A DNA stretch of 64,000 nucleotides from contig CAMARW010000001.1 in the NCBI GenBank assembly GCA_945860865.1, positions 586,294 to 650,293 on the forward strand. Direction: 5' to 3'. How positions within the stretch are numbered: the first letter of the stretch is position 1; every line of letters starts with the position of its first letter. This document shows positions 27,536-36,700 of this stretch, one piece after another. The position numbers and the translations under genes were made by a program. The DNA comes from Chitinophaga pinensis (GTDB lineage: Bacteria > Bacteroidota > Bacteroidia > UKL13-3). The notes under the pieces were generated by a model. It saw nothing but the letters and a program-made list of their open reading frames with translations. It searched no databases and was not told where the DNA came from.

Positions 27536-29116
27536 ATGGTAGAAATAAGACCAGATGAGGTATCAGCCATCATAAGAGAGCAATTAAGCAATTTTAAGTC
27601 TGAGACCGAACTTGAAGAAGTGGGAACCGTACTCCAAGTGGGTGATGGTATCGCACGTATCTACGGATTAACCAAAGTTCAGTCGGGAGAGCTGATTGAA
27701 TTTGCGAATGGCGTACAAGGCATCGTATTGAACCTTGAAGAAGATAACGTTGGAGCCGTATTATTGGGTTCATCCGATTCAATTATCGAGGGCGATACCG
27801 TGAAACGTACAGGTCGCATCGCTTCTATTAAGGTAGGAGAGGGCATGATGGGTCGTGTGGTAAATACTTTGGGCCAGCCAATAGATGGAAAAGGACCAAT
27901 TTCGGGCGAATTGTATGAGATGCCTTTGGAGCGTAAAGCACCAGGCGTAATCTACCGCGAACCCGTTAAAGAACCACTTCAAACAGGTATCAAAGCTATT
28001 GATGCAATGATTCCTATTGGTCGTGGCCAACGCGAATTGGTTATTGGTGATCGTCAAACGGGTAAAACAGCTGTTTGTATTGATGCCATTATCAATCAAA
28101 AAGAATTTTATGATGCTGGGCAACCAGTATTTTGTATTTATGTAGCTTGCGGACAAAAAGCTTCAACGGTTGCTCAGGTGGTAAAAACTTTAGAAGAGCG
28201 CGGTGCAATGCCTTATACGGTTATTGTTTCTGCTACATCTTCTGATCCTGCTCCTATGCAATTCTTTGCTCCTATGGCAGGTGCTGCAATAGGTGAGTTT
28301 ATTCGTGATACGGGTAGACCAGCTTTAGTTGTTTATGATGATTTATCTAAACAAGCTGTAGCTTATCGCGAGGTGTCTTTATTGTTACGTCGCCCGCCAG
28401 GCCGCGAGGCTTACCCTGGAGACGTATTTTATTTGCATAGCCGTTTGTTAGAAAGGTCTGCAAAGATCAACGGAACAGATAGCATTGCACAACAAATGAA
28501 TGATTTGCCTGCTTCTATTAAGCATTTAGTAAAAGGTGGAGGTTCTTTAACTGCTCTTCCTATTATTGAAACACAAGCAGGCGACGTTTCAGCATATATT
28601 CCAACGAATGTAATTTCTATTACAGATGGTCAAATTTTCTTGGAAGCTAACTTATTTAACTCAGGTATTCGTCCGGCAATTAACGTAGGTATTTCTGTAT
28701 CTCGTGTGGGTGGTAACGCTCAAATTAAATCGATGAAGAAAGTTGCTGGTACGCTTAAATTAGACCAAGCACAATACCGCGAATTGGAAGCATTCTCAAA
28801 ATTTGGTTCAGACCTAGATGCTGCTACCAAATCTGTGTTAGCTAAAGGTGCACGTAATGTGGAAATTTTGAAACAAGGTCAGTTTTCTCCTTTACGTGTT
28901 GAACAACAAACCGCTATTATCTATTTAGGAACTAAAGGTTTATTAACCGCAGTACCTGTAAATAAAGTGCGTGAGTTTGAAGCTGAATACTTAAACTTTT
29001 TGGAAAACAAACACAAATCAGTGTTGGATGCCATTAAGAAAGGTGGAATTGGCGAGGATGTAACCAGCGTATTAGAAGCAGTTGCAAAAGATTTAAGCGC
29101 TAAATATAACGCGTAA
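27536..29116 (+). CDS. atpA: F1Fo ATP synthase subunit alpha
   Basis: A 526-residue F1 subunit with the N-terminal beta-barrel, a nucleotide-binding domain with P-loop GDRQTGKT (near residue 170) and a helical C-terminal domain. [36 protein letters not shown] includes the arginine region supplied to the catalytic beta site. Alpha binds nucleotide non-catalytically. The catalytic beta and the epsilon subunit genes are not next to it. Confidence 0.97.
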   Translation: MVEIRPDEVSAIIREQLSNFKSETELEEVGTVLQVGDGIARIYGLTKVQSGELIEFANGVQGIVLNLEEDNVGAVLLGSSDSIIEGDTVKRTGRIASIKVGEGMMGRVVNTLGQPIDGKGPISGELYEMPLERKAPGVIYREPVKEPLQTGIKAIDAMIPIGRGQRELVIGDRQTGKTAVCIDAIINQKEFYDAGQPVFCIYVACGQKASTVAQVVKTLEERGAMPYTVIVSATSSDPAPMQFFAPMAGAAIGEFIRDTGRPALVVYDDLSKQAVAYREVSLLLRRPPGREAYPGDVFYLHSRLLERSAKINGTDSIAQQMNDLPASIKHLVKGGGSLTALPIIETQAGDVSAYIPTNVISITDGQIFLEANLFNSGIRPAINVGISVSRVGGNAQIKSMKKVAGTLKLDQAQYRELEAFSKFGSDLDAATKSVLAKGARNVEILKQGQFSPLRVEQQTAIIYLGTKGLLTAVPVNKVREFEAEYLNFLENKHKSVLDAIKKGGIGEDVTSVLEAVAKDLSAKYNA

Positions 29117-29139
29117 TTAAAGGCAGTTTAAACTAAAAA

Positions 29140-30009
29140 ATGGCTAATTTAAAAGAAGTTCGTATTCGTATTGCCTCGGTAAACTCAACACAGCAAATTA
29201 CCAAAGCTATGAAGCTGGTAAGTGCTACTAAGTTAAGAAGAGCGCAAAATGCTATTCAGCAAATGAGGCCTTATGCCCTTAAATTGAATGGTATTTTGGC
29301 CAACCTAGCAGACTCCATGGATGTTGAATCGTTGAAAGTTTATTTTAATCAACGTCCAATAAAAAAAGTTTTATTAGTTGTAATCACTTCCGATAGAGGT
29401 TTGTGTGGTGGGTTTAATGCCAATGTTATTAAGTTAGCAAATAGGTTAATAAAAGATGATTTTGCAGGTAAACAAATTAGTATTTTGCCAGTTGGTAAAA
29501 AGGCCTTCGAGTTTTTTACCAAAACAAATGCGAATATTATCCCAACTTTTAAAGATACTTATCAGAATTTAAATGCAGATACCGGCTTTGAAATTGGTGA
29601 ATACGTTTTGAACCAATTCAAATTAGGTTCATTTGACAAGGTTGAAATTGTGTACAATCAATTTAAAAATGCAGCTACTCAAGTATTGGTAAATGAAGCT
29701 TTCTTGCCTATTGCTCCTCAAAATATGAGTGGCAAAGCAGCTAAAGCTGATTTTATTTTTGAACCTAATAAAGCTGAAATTTTGGAAGCTTTAATACCAA
29801 GGATTTTAAAAACTCAAGTTTACAAAGCATTGCTAGATTCTTTTGCCTCGGAACATGGTGCCCGAATGATTGCAATGGATAAGGCAACTGATAATGCTGG
29901 AGAATTAATAAAATCCTTGAAATTAGAATACAACCGCGCTAGACAAAGTGCCATCACCACAGAAATCTCTGAAATTGTTGGCGGTGCTGCAGCTTTAAGC
30001 GGAACCTAA
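29140..30009 (+). CDS. atpG: F1Fo ATP synthase subunit gamma
   Basis: A 289-residue central-stalk subunit. The N-terminal helix (LKEVRIRIASVNSTQQITKAMKLVSATKLRRAQ) and C-terminal helix (YNRARQSAITTEISEIVGGAAAL) form the coiled coil inside the alpha3beta3 head, and SDRGLCGGFN is the Rossmann-fold signature. The last gene of the operon, closed by a clear terminator. atpD and atpC must lie elsewhere, as is usual in Bacteroidota. Confidence 0.96.
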   Translation: MANLKEVRIRIASVNSTQQITKAMKLVSATKLRRAQNAIQQMRPYALKLNGILANLADSMDVESLKVYFNQRPIKKVLLVVITSDRGLCGGFNANVIKLANRLIKDDFAGKQISILPVGKKAFEFFTKTNANIIPTFKDTYQNLNADTGFEIGEYVLNQFKLGSFDKVEIVYNQFKNAATQVLVNEAFLPIAPQNMSGKAAKADFIFEPNKAEILEALIPRILKTQVYKALLDSFASEHGARMIAMDKATDNAGELIKSLKLEYNRARQSAITTEISEIVGGAAALSGT

Positions 30010-30030
30010 TACTTTTATTGAAAAATTTGA

Positions 30031-30067
30031 AAAGCCGAGCTACGTTTGTAACTCGGCTTTTTTTTTA
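30031..30067 (+). terminator. Intrinsic terminator of the atp operon
   Basis: Stem AAAGCCGAG / CTCGGCTTT, extended by TAC/GTA after one mismatch, with a GTTT loop and a run of nine T residues. It sits 22 bases after the atpG stop. Confidence 0.9.
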
Positions 30068-30109
30068 GTTGTTCCCAGATTTTAGATGTTAAAAATGATT
30101 GAATAAAAC

Positions 30110-30117
30110 TATTTTTG
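30110..30117 (+). promoter_or_regulatory. Predicted -7 promoter box for the cyclophilin gene
   Basis: TATTTTTG matches TAnnTTTG, 19 bases before the ATG at 30137, implying a short leader. Confidence 0.5.
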
Positions 30118-30136
30118 TCTGATAAATTTTTTGAAA

Positions 30137-30571
30137 ATGTCTAAAGCAGAAATACACACAGCAAAAGGAGTTATGAAGATCGAATTCTTTGATAAAGATG
30201 CTCCAAACGCCGTTGCCAATTTTTTAAAATTAGCCAAAAGTGGCTTCTATGATGGCGTTACTTTTCATAGGGTAATACCAGATTTCGTTATTCAAGGTGG
30301 CGACCCAACCGGATCGGGTGCAGGTGGACCAGGTTACAAGATTGATTGTGAATTAACGGGCGAAAATCAATATCATGATAGAGGTGTGCTTTCTATGGCA
30401 CACGCTGGCAGAAATACAGGTGGTTCTCAGTTTTTTGTTTGCCATAGCCGTAACAACACCGCGCATTTAGATCGTAATCACACTTGTTTTGGTAAAGTTT
30501 ATGAAGGTTTAGAAGTGATTGATGCTATTCGCCAAGGCGATGTAATGACCAAAGTTATTGTTGTTGAATAG
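30137..30571 (+). CDS. ppiB: Peptidyl-prolyl cis-trans isomerase, cyclophilin type
   Basis: A 144-residue cytosolic cyclophilin (no signal peptide) that speeds proline isomerisation during folding. Family motifs are present: [17 protein letters not shown] (catalytic Arg and Phe region), [18 protein letters not shown] and [12 protein letters not shown]. His occupies the position often taken by Trp in cyclosporin-binding forms, as in many bacterial enzymes. The ATG at 30137 is chosen over a TTG two codons earlier. Confidence 0.94.
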   Translation: MSKAEIHTAKGVMKIEFFDKDAPNAVANFLKLAKSGFYDGVTFHRVIPDFVIQGGDPTGSGAGGPGYKIDCELTGENQYHDRGVLSMAHAGRNTGGSQFFVCHSRNNTAHLDRNHTCFGKVYEGLEVIDAIRQGDVMTKVIVVE

Positions 30572-30576
30572 CAGTT

Positions 30577-30688
30577 CTACAAGCTCACCAAAACTATGTC
30601 TTTTGTTTGTTTGCTTATGTAAACTGCTTAATAAGTTTAATCTTAAGTGAAACTTGTTGTGGTGAGCTTGTAGATCGCTTGTTTTTTT
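30577..30688 (+). terminator. Structured intergenic element with perfect 14-bp closing stem and T-run
   Basis: CTACAAGCTCACCA at 30577-30590 pairs perfectly with TGGTGAGCTTGTAG at 30660-30673. The 69-base interior contains smaller pairings (AAACT/AGTTT). A T-run follows nine bases after the outer stem. It could be an elaborate terminator for the cyclophilin gene or a small structured RNA. Confidence 0.55.
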
Positions 30689-30735
30689 GTTAAAAACATG
30701 ATATAATTATCAGATATTTGTTCAAAATTTAATTC

Positions 30736-32004
30736 ATGCTATCATTACAATTTATTCGCGAAAATACTGAAGAAGCCAAGATTAGGATTAGTAAGAGAAA
30801 TCCTAAATTTGTTGAAACAATTGATACTGTTTTAGCAATCGACGAGGAAAATAGAAAGGCTAAATCTGAGATGGAAAAAAACCAATCAGAGGCAAATTCC
30901 ATTGCGAAGAAGATTGGCGAGTTAATGAAAAGCGGACAAAAAGCGGAGGCAGAAGATTTAAAATTGCAAACGGCTGCGCTTAAAGAAAAGGGTAAAATAC
31001 TTGAAGAGCGTTCTAAACAATTGGAGCAAGATCTTTTTGATGTTTTAGTTACTATTCCAAATACTCCGCATGAATCTGTGCCAGTTGGACAAACAGCTGA
31101 AGATAACTATACCGTTTTTCAGCACGGCGAAATACCCAAATTGCACGAAGGCGCGCTGCCTCATTGGGATCTAATTAAACAATATGATTTAATTGATTTT
31201 GAATTAGGGTCCAAAATAAGTGGTGCTGGGTTTCCAGTTTATAAAGGTAAGGGGGCAAGATTGCAGCGTGCCATGATTAATTTCTTTTTGGATCAGGCCG
31301 TAGCCGCTGGATTTATAGAAATACAACCGCCTTTATTGGTGAATGCCGATAGTGGTTTTGGTACCGGGCAATTACCCGATAAAGAAGGTCAAATGTACCA
31401 TGCCACCGCCGATGATTTGTATTTAATTCCTACGGCCGAAGTTCCAATTACCAATATTTACCGTGATGTAATTATAAAAGAAGAAGACTTGCCTATTAAA
31501 AATGTGGGTTATACGCCATGTTTTAGAAGAGAAGCAGGTGCTTGGGGTGCGCATGTTCGCGGCCTAAACCGATTACATCAATTTGATAAAGTAGAGATAG
31601 TTCAAATTGCACACCCAGATCAATCTTATGCATTATTAGATGAGATGGTTATCCATGTTAAAGGTTTATTGGAACAGTTAGAATTACCTTATCGTATCCT
31701 TCATTTATGTGGTGGCGACATGGGTTTTACTTCCGCACTTACCTATGATTTTGAAACTTATAGCACTGCGCAAGGTAGATGGTTAGAAGTTAGTTCTACT
31801 TCCAATTTTGAAAGCTTCCAGGCCAATAGATTAAAATGTAGGTTCAAGAATAAAGAGGGCAAAAACCAATTGGTACATACCTTAAATGGCAGTGCATTAG
31901 CCTTGCCAAGAATACTAGCTACCCTATTAGAAAACAACCAAACACCAGAGGGTATTCGCATTCCGAAAGTTTTAGTGCCGTATTGTGGGTTTGAGATGAT
32001 TTAG
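30736..32004 (+). CDS. serS: Seryl-tRNA synthetase
   Basis: A 422-residue class II synthetase that charges tRNA-Ser. The N-terminal antiparallel coiled coil that grips the tRNA long arm spans about residues 30-100. The catalytic core contains motif 2 (CFRREAGAWGAHVRGLNRLHQFDKVE) and motif 3 (LNGSALALPRILATLLENNQ), with the Zn-independent serine site TAEVP. Length is standard. The start is the ATG at 30736. The ORF ends in an intergenic repeat shared with another locus (see repeats). Confidence 0.97.
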   Translation: MLSLQFIRENTEEAKIRISKRNPKFVETIDTVLAIDEENRKAKSEMEKNQSEANSIAKKIGELMKSGQKAEAEDLKLQTAALKEKGKILEERSKQLEQDLFDVLVTIPNTPHESVPVGQTAEDNYTVFQHGEIPKLHEGALPHWDLIKQYDLIDFELGSKISGAGFPVYKGKGARLQRAMINFFLDQAVAAGFIEIQPPLLVNADSGFGTGQLPDKEGQMYHATADDLYLIPTAEVPITNIYRDVIIKEEDLPIKNVGYTPCFRREAGAWGAHVRGLNRLHQFDKVEIVQIAHPDQSYALLDEMVIHVKGLLEQLELPYRILHLCGGDMGFTSALTYDFETYSTAQGRWLEVSSTSNFESFQANRLKCRFKNKEGKNQLVHTLNGSALALPRILATLLENNQTPEGIRIPKVLVPYCGFEMI

Positions 32005-32045
32005 TCCATAGTCCATGGACCTTAGCTAGAAGTGGTCTATGGACT
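32002..32045. repeat. Dispersed self-complementary repeat, AGTCCATGGACC family, copy 1
   Basis: Contains ATAGTCCATGGACC (32008-32021), shared exactly with 39678-39691, and an inverted partner GGTCTATGGACT at 32034-32045. It spans the serS stop and the 3' end of lspA, so the last LspA codons lie in repeat DNA. Confidence 0.7.
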
Positions 32046-32631
32046 CTTCCCTAACAACCTTAGACTCTTCCTCCTCACTCACAGCTTTTTGAAGTAGTAG
32101 AATAATTACAAATCCTATGCTAATGGCAGTATCGGCGATGTTAAATACCGGGCGAAAAAATTCGAATTCCTCCCCAGCCCAAAAAGGAAAGTTTTCTGGG
32201 AGGGTAGTTTGTATAAGTGGGAAGTAAAGCATGTCTACCACACGACCATGAAACCAAGAATCGTAACCAAAATATACCCCGTAAAAAACACTATCGATGA
32301 TGTTTCCTAGTGCACCAGATACAATGAGCACCCAACCATAAATGTACATGGGTTTGGTATTTTTCTTAATCATTGTATGAATGTAATAAGCAATTACCGA
32401 AACAAATATGATTCTAAATAAAGTTAAAAATACTTTGCCAGTTTTGCCCCCGAACTCTAATCCAAAAGCCATTCCATAATTTTCTGTAAAGTGCAACTTA
32501 AACCAATTACCTATTACGGAAACTTCCTCCCCTAAATAAAAATGATTTTTAATATAAAATTTAAAGTATTGGTCTGCTGCTAAAATTACCAGTAATAGCA
32601 ATATGGGTAACGAGTATTTTTTTAAGGTCAT
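32026..32631 (-). CDS. lspA: Lipoprotein signal peptidase (signal peptidase II)
   Basis: A 201-residue inner-membrane aspartyl protease that removes signal peptides from diacylglyceryl-modified prolipoproteins; several such lipoproteins are encoded in this window. Four membrane helices are visible. The catalytic aspartates are Asp133 (RVVDMLYFP) and Asp167 (FNIADTAIS), with the conserved Asp113 (NIIDS). The loop between the two catalytic Asp is longer than in E. coli. The start is the ATG at 32631; the upstream in-frame extension reads through non-conserved sequence. The C-terminal ~10 residues fall in a dispersed repeat. Downstream of dksA in an ileS-dksA-lspA order. Confidence 0.93.
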   Translation of the reverse strand: MTLKKYSLPILLLLVILAADQYFKFYIKNHFYLGEEVSVIGNWFKLHFTENYGMAFGLEFGGKTGKVFLTLFRIIFVSVIAYYIHTMIKKNTKPMYIYGWVLIVSGALGNIIDSVFYGVYFGYDSWFHGRVVDMLYFPLIQTTLPENFPFWAGEEFEFFRPVFNIADTAISIGFVIILLLQKAVSEEEESKVVREESIDHF

Positions 32632-32699
32632 ATATTTAATTTCTTTTGCAAAAGTAGAATTTGATTGCTGCTTAACAAGCAAAATTATTAGCAAGGTTT

Positions 32700-32738
32700 G
32701 CATAAAAAAAACCTTCGTTGGTGCAACGAAGGTTTTTT
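32700..32738 (-). terminator. Intrinsic terminator after the H1-like/DksA gene
   Basis: A perfect 15-bp stem (AAAAAACCTTCGTTG with its complement) and GTG loop, T-rich on both strands. It separates the DksA-like gene from lspA, so lspA may need its own promoter or read-through. Confidence 0.85.
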
Positions 32739-32750
32739 ATGTATAAATTT

Positions 32751-33779
32751 TTATTTGTACTGTTGAAGCTTAGCTTCCATACTCAAAGTGGTATGTGGTA
32801 CAGCACGCAGGCGTTCTTTAGAGATTAACTTGCCTGTTACTTTACAAATACCATAGGTTTTGTTTTCTATACGAATAAGCGCGTTCTCTAGGTTTTCTAT
32901 AAATTTGCGTTGGCGGGCAGCTAGCTGACTTAAATATTCTTTTTCGGAAGTTGAAGCGCCATCCTCTAATTTGTTATAAGAACCATCTGTTTCGTTGCCG
33001 CCGTTTATTCCTGGGTTCGACATTTGGTTCAACAAATTGTTTAGCTCTTCTTTGGCAACGGTAAGTTTTCTGTTGATTAGTTCTTTAAATTCTTTCAAAT
33101 CGTCGTCACTATATCGCTTGCTGTCTTTTTGAATTGGAGGCAACTCATCATGTCTTTCTTCAAAAACTGGTGTTTTGGTTACTACTAGTTTAGTTTTAAC
33201 ATCTTTTCCAGTTTTTTTGATAATAGGTTTAATTGTTTTAACTGGCTTGTTTTTAGCAACAACTTTTTTAGCTACTACCTTTTTAACCGCTGCTTTTTTA
33301 GCAACTGTTTTAGCAGGAGCTGATTTCTTAGCTACCACTTTTTTTACTACTGCTTTTTTAGCAACTGTTTTAGCAGGAGCTGCTTTCTTAGCTATTACTT
33401 TTTTTACTGCTGCTTTTTTAGCAATTGTTTTAGCAGGAGCAGCTTTCTTAGCTACTACTTTGCTTGGCATTGCTTTTTTGCTGATAGGTTTACTAACTTT
33501 TTTAACAATGACTTTGACTGCTTTTTTTGGCGCAACTTTTTTAACTACTACCTGCGCTTTTTTAACAGGTTTTGTTGCACTTTTTTTAGCTACCACTTTT
33601 TTAATTGTTTTGGATGCAACAACTTTTATAGCCTTTTTAGGAGCTACTTTTTTGGGTACAGGCTTAATTGCTTTTTTTACTACTACTTTTTTTACAGCAA
33701 CCTTTTTGGTTGCCACTTTTTTAGTAGCAGTTTTTACTGCTGCCTTTTTTACTGCGGTTTTTGTAACTTTTTTAGCCAT
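32751..33779 (-). CDS. Histone-H1-like Lys/Ala/Val-rich tail fused to a TraR/DksA domain
   Basis: A 342-residue protein in two parts. Residues 1-205 are almost only Lys, Ala, Val, Thr, Pro and Ile, in repeats such as AAPAKTVAKKAAVKKVVAKK, like eukaryotic H1 tails and bacterial AlgP/Hc1 proteins, and should bind nucleic acid. Residues 225-342 form a TraR/DksA-like coiled coil plus terminal finger (YGICKVTGKLISKERLRAVPHTTL). The finger keeps a single Cys instead of four, as in other Bacteroidota members, so zinc is unlikely. DksA-type proteins act in the RNA polymerase secondary channel. The gene starts 3 bases after the ileS stop. Confidence 0.88.
   Translation of the reverse strand: MAKKVTKTAVKKAAVKTATKKVATKKVAVKKVVVKKAIKPVPKKVAPKKAIKVVASKTIKKVVAKKSATKPVKKAQVVVKKVAPKKAVKVIVKKVSKPISKKAMPSKVVAKKAAPAKTIAKKAAVKKVIAKKAAPAKTVAKKAVVKKVVAKKSAPAKTVAKKAAVKKVVAKKVVAKNKPVKTIKPIIKKTGKDVKTKLVVTKTPVFEERHDELPPIQKDSKRYSDDDLKEFKELINRKLTVAKEELNNLLNQMSNPGINGGNETDGSYNKLEDGASTSEKEYLSQLAARQRKFIENLENALIRIENKTYGICKVTGKLISKERLRAVPHTTLSMEAKLQQYK
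33265..33480. repeat. 60-bp in-frame tandem repeats inside the H1-like/DksA gene
   Basis: Three successive 60-base units (33301, 33361, 33421) begin GCAACTGTTTTAGCAGGAGC or a one-base variant; the third decays at its end, and a partial unit precedes them. Each encodes 20 residues of the Lys/Ala/Val tail, so unit number can vary without a frameshift. Confidence 0.85.
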
Positions 33780-33782
33780 GGC

Positions 33783-36700
33783 CTAATTAAATTTTTCGAT
33801 TTCAACCTTTATCGAAATTTCGTCAATTACCAATTCTGTTTCTTCATTTAGTTCTGTTACCAATTGAATGTCGTTTGCCAAAATTTCGCTGCAAATATAG
33901 CTTTTGAATTGATTAATAGCACTTTTAATGTGCGGAACCTCAATTATTTTTAAATGAATTTTATCTGTAAGGTCAAAATCTCGCTCTTTTCGCAGGTTTT
34001 GAATCTTACTAATTATTTCTCTAGCGATGCCTTCTGCCACCAAATCTTCACTTAAAAGAACATCTAAGGCAACCGTAAGTGGTCCATCGTAGGCAACTTT
34101 ATAACCTGTAATCTCTTTGGAAACAATTTCTACATCTGCCAATTCAATATCTAAAGTTGCATCATCTACTGATAATGTGAGTTTGCCTGTTTGCTCCAAT
34201 TGGCTAATTTGAGATTGATTAAAAGCAGTAATCATTTCAGCCACTACTTTCATTTTCGACCCCACTTTTTTGCCTAAAGTTTTAAAGTTAGGTTTAATAG
34301 CCTTGTCTATAGCCTCAATAAATTGCAACTCTTTTACATTAACCTCGGCCAATATTAAGTCTTTTACTTTCTCAATTTCTTGTTTAATACTTGGATCAAC
34401 CACAGGTATTAAAATGCGTTGTAAAGGCTGACGAACTTTTATATTTTCTTTTTTACGTATAGATAATACCAAAGAAGATATTACCTGAGCATATTCCATT
34501 TGCTTTTCTAAGTCTTTGTTTATAAAAGCTAAATTGGCTTTAGGGAAATCGCTTAAGTGTACAGATTTTGCCTTGTTTTTGCCACTTACCGCATTCAAAT
34601 CTTGGAATAATTGGTCGGCATAAAATGGTGCAAACGGACTCATTAACTGAGCTATGGTTTCTAAACAAGTGTATAAGGTTTGGTAAGCGGCCATTTTATC
34701 TTTGCTGTATTCGCCTTTCCAAAATCTTCTTCTACATAAACGTACATACCAATTACTTAAATTCTCTCCAACAAAATCTTGAATGGCTCTGGCAGCTGGT
34801 GTTGGATCGTAATCGTTCATTTGTTGCTCTACTTTTATCACTAAAGTGTTCAACAAGCTCAAAATCCACTGGTCTATTTCTGGTCTTTCGGCCAAGGGCA
34901 CGTCTGGTTCAGCGTAATTAAAACCATCTAAATTGGCATATAAAGCAAAGAAATTATAAGTGTTGTAGAGGGTTCCAAATAATTTACGCTGACATTCAGC
35001 CACGCCTTCCAAGTCAAATTTTAGATTATCCCAAGGATCGCTATTGCTCAATAAATACCAGCGGGTGGCATCGGCACCAAATTGGTCAATGGTTTTAAAT
35101 GGGTCTACCACATTTCCCAAACGCTTACTCATTTTGTTGCCAAATTTATCTAGCACTAGGCCGTTGGCAATTACATTTTTGTAGCTAATGCTATCGAACA
35201 AAAGCACAGATAAGGCATGTAAAGTAAAGAACCAACCACGTGTTTGATCTACGCCCTCAGCAATAAAATCGGCCGGAAAATTATTTTTAAAAACCTCTTC
35301 ATTTTCAAAAGGCCAATGCCATTGGGCATAAGGCATGGCGCCGCTATCAAACCAAACATCTATTAGATCTGCCTCACGCTGCATTTTTTCTCCTTTCGAA
35401 GAAACCAAAATTACATGGTCTACATAAGGCTTATGAAGGTCTTTAATTTCAAAACCGGCTTCCATAAAACCGGCATCAATGGCTTTCTTTATTTCACTTT
35501 CTAATTCTTGAATAGAACCAATACATATTTCTTCGCTGCCATCTGCGGTTCTCCAAATAGGTAGCGGCGTGCCCCAATATCTTGAACGCGAGAGGTTCCA
35601 ATCTACCAAGTTTTCTAACCAATTACCAAAGCGCCCGGTCCCTGTATGCTCGGGTTTCCAGTTTATGGTTTTGTTAAGTTCTACCAATCGTTCTTTAACG
35701 GCAGTAGTTTTAATAAACCAACTTTCTAGCGGATAATATAAAATGGGTTTATCTGTGCGCCAACAATGCGGGTATGTATGCTCGTATTTTTCAATTTTAA
35801 AGGCTTTATTTTCTATTTTAAGCTTTAAAGCAATGAGTTCATCTACGCTTAAATATTTCTCTAACTTTGGAATAATGCCTGCTAATCTTTCTTGCTGAAT
35901 ACTTAATTCTATGGCTTTTTCTTCTTCAGTTAAATAGGCTTCTTTAACAAACCTTCCGTTTAATGGAAAGATAGAATCTATTACTTCTTCAACAAATTTT
36001 CCGCGTTTATCTACCAAAGTTAGAGAGCCAATACCATTTTGTTTGGCCACTCTAAAGTCATCTGCGCCAAAGCTGGGTGCTATGTGCACAATTCCCGTAC
36101 CGTCTGATGTGGTTACAAAATCACCACCAATTACCTTAAAAGCATCGCCATTATCTGGCTGCACAAAAGGCATTAATTGCTGGTATTTTAAACCTATTAA
36201 TTCTTTTCCGGTATAACTTTTTAAAACAGCAAAGGGTATTTTTTTATCACCTGCTTTGTATTCGTCTAGGTTCAGGCCAGCATTGCTTTCTGGGAAATAT
36301 TTACCCATTAAATCTTCTGCCAAAACCACATGTATAGGCAAAAAGGTATATGGGTTGTAGGTCTGAACCAAAACATATTTTATCTTTTCTCCTACTGCTA
36401 GTGCCGTATTAGATGGTAAAGTCCATGGAGTGGTTGTCCACGCTAAAAAATAAACCTTTTCACTAGTTAGGTCAAAGAAGCTACTATCGGTGCATTCAAA
36501 TTGGGCAACTAAGGTATTGTCTTTAACATCTTTGTATGTGCCAGGTTGGTTTAGCTCATGGCTACTTAAACCTGTTCCGGCAGCGGGTGAGTAAGGTTGT
36601 ATGGTATGTCCTTTGTAGAGATATCCTTTGTCGTATAGTTTTTTGAGTATATTCCAAAGGCTTTCAATATAATTGGTTTCATAGGTAATGTAAGGGTCTG

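Noticed and set aside
33265-33480. CRISPR-like regular 60-base periodicity
   Set aside because: The units are adjacent without distinct spacers, lie in frame inside a gene and encode a repeated peptide; no cas genes are near.
33175-33786. A 203-codon plus-strand frame that looks like a hydrophobic Ala/Phe/Leu/Thr membrane protein
   Set aside because: It is the exact antisense of the Lys/Ala/Val repeat tail; Lys codons read backwards give Phe/Leu, so the hydrophobicity is an artefact.
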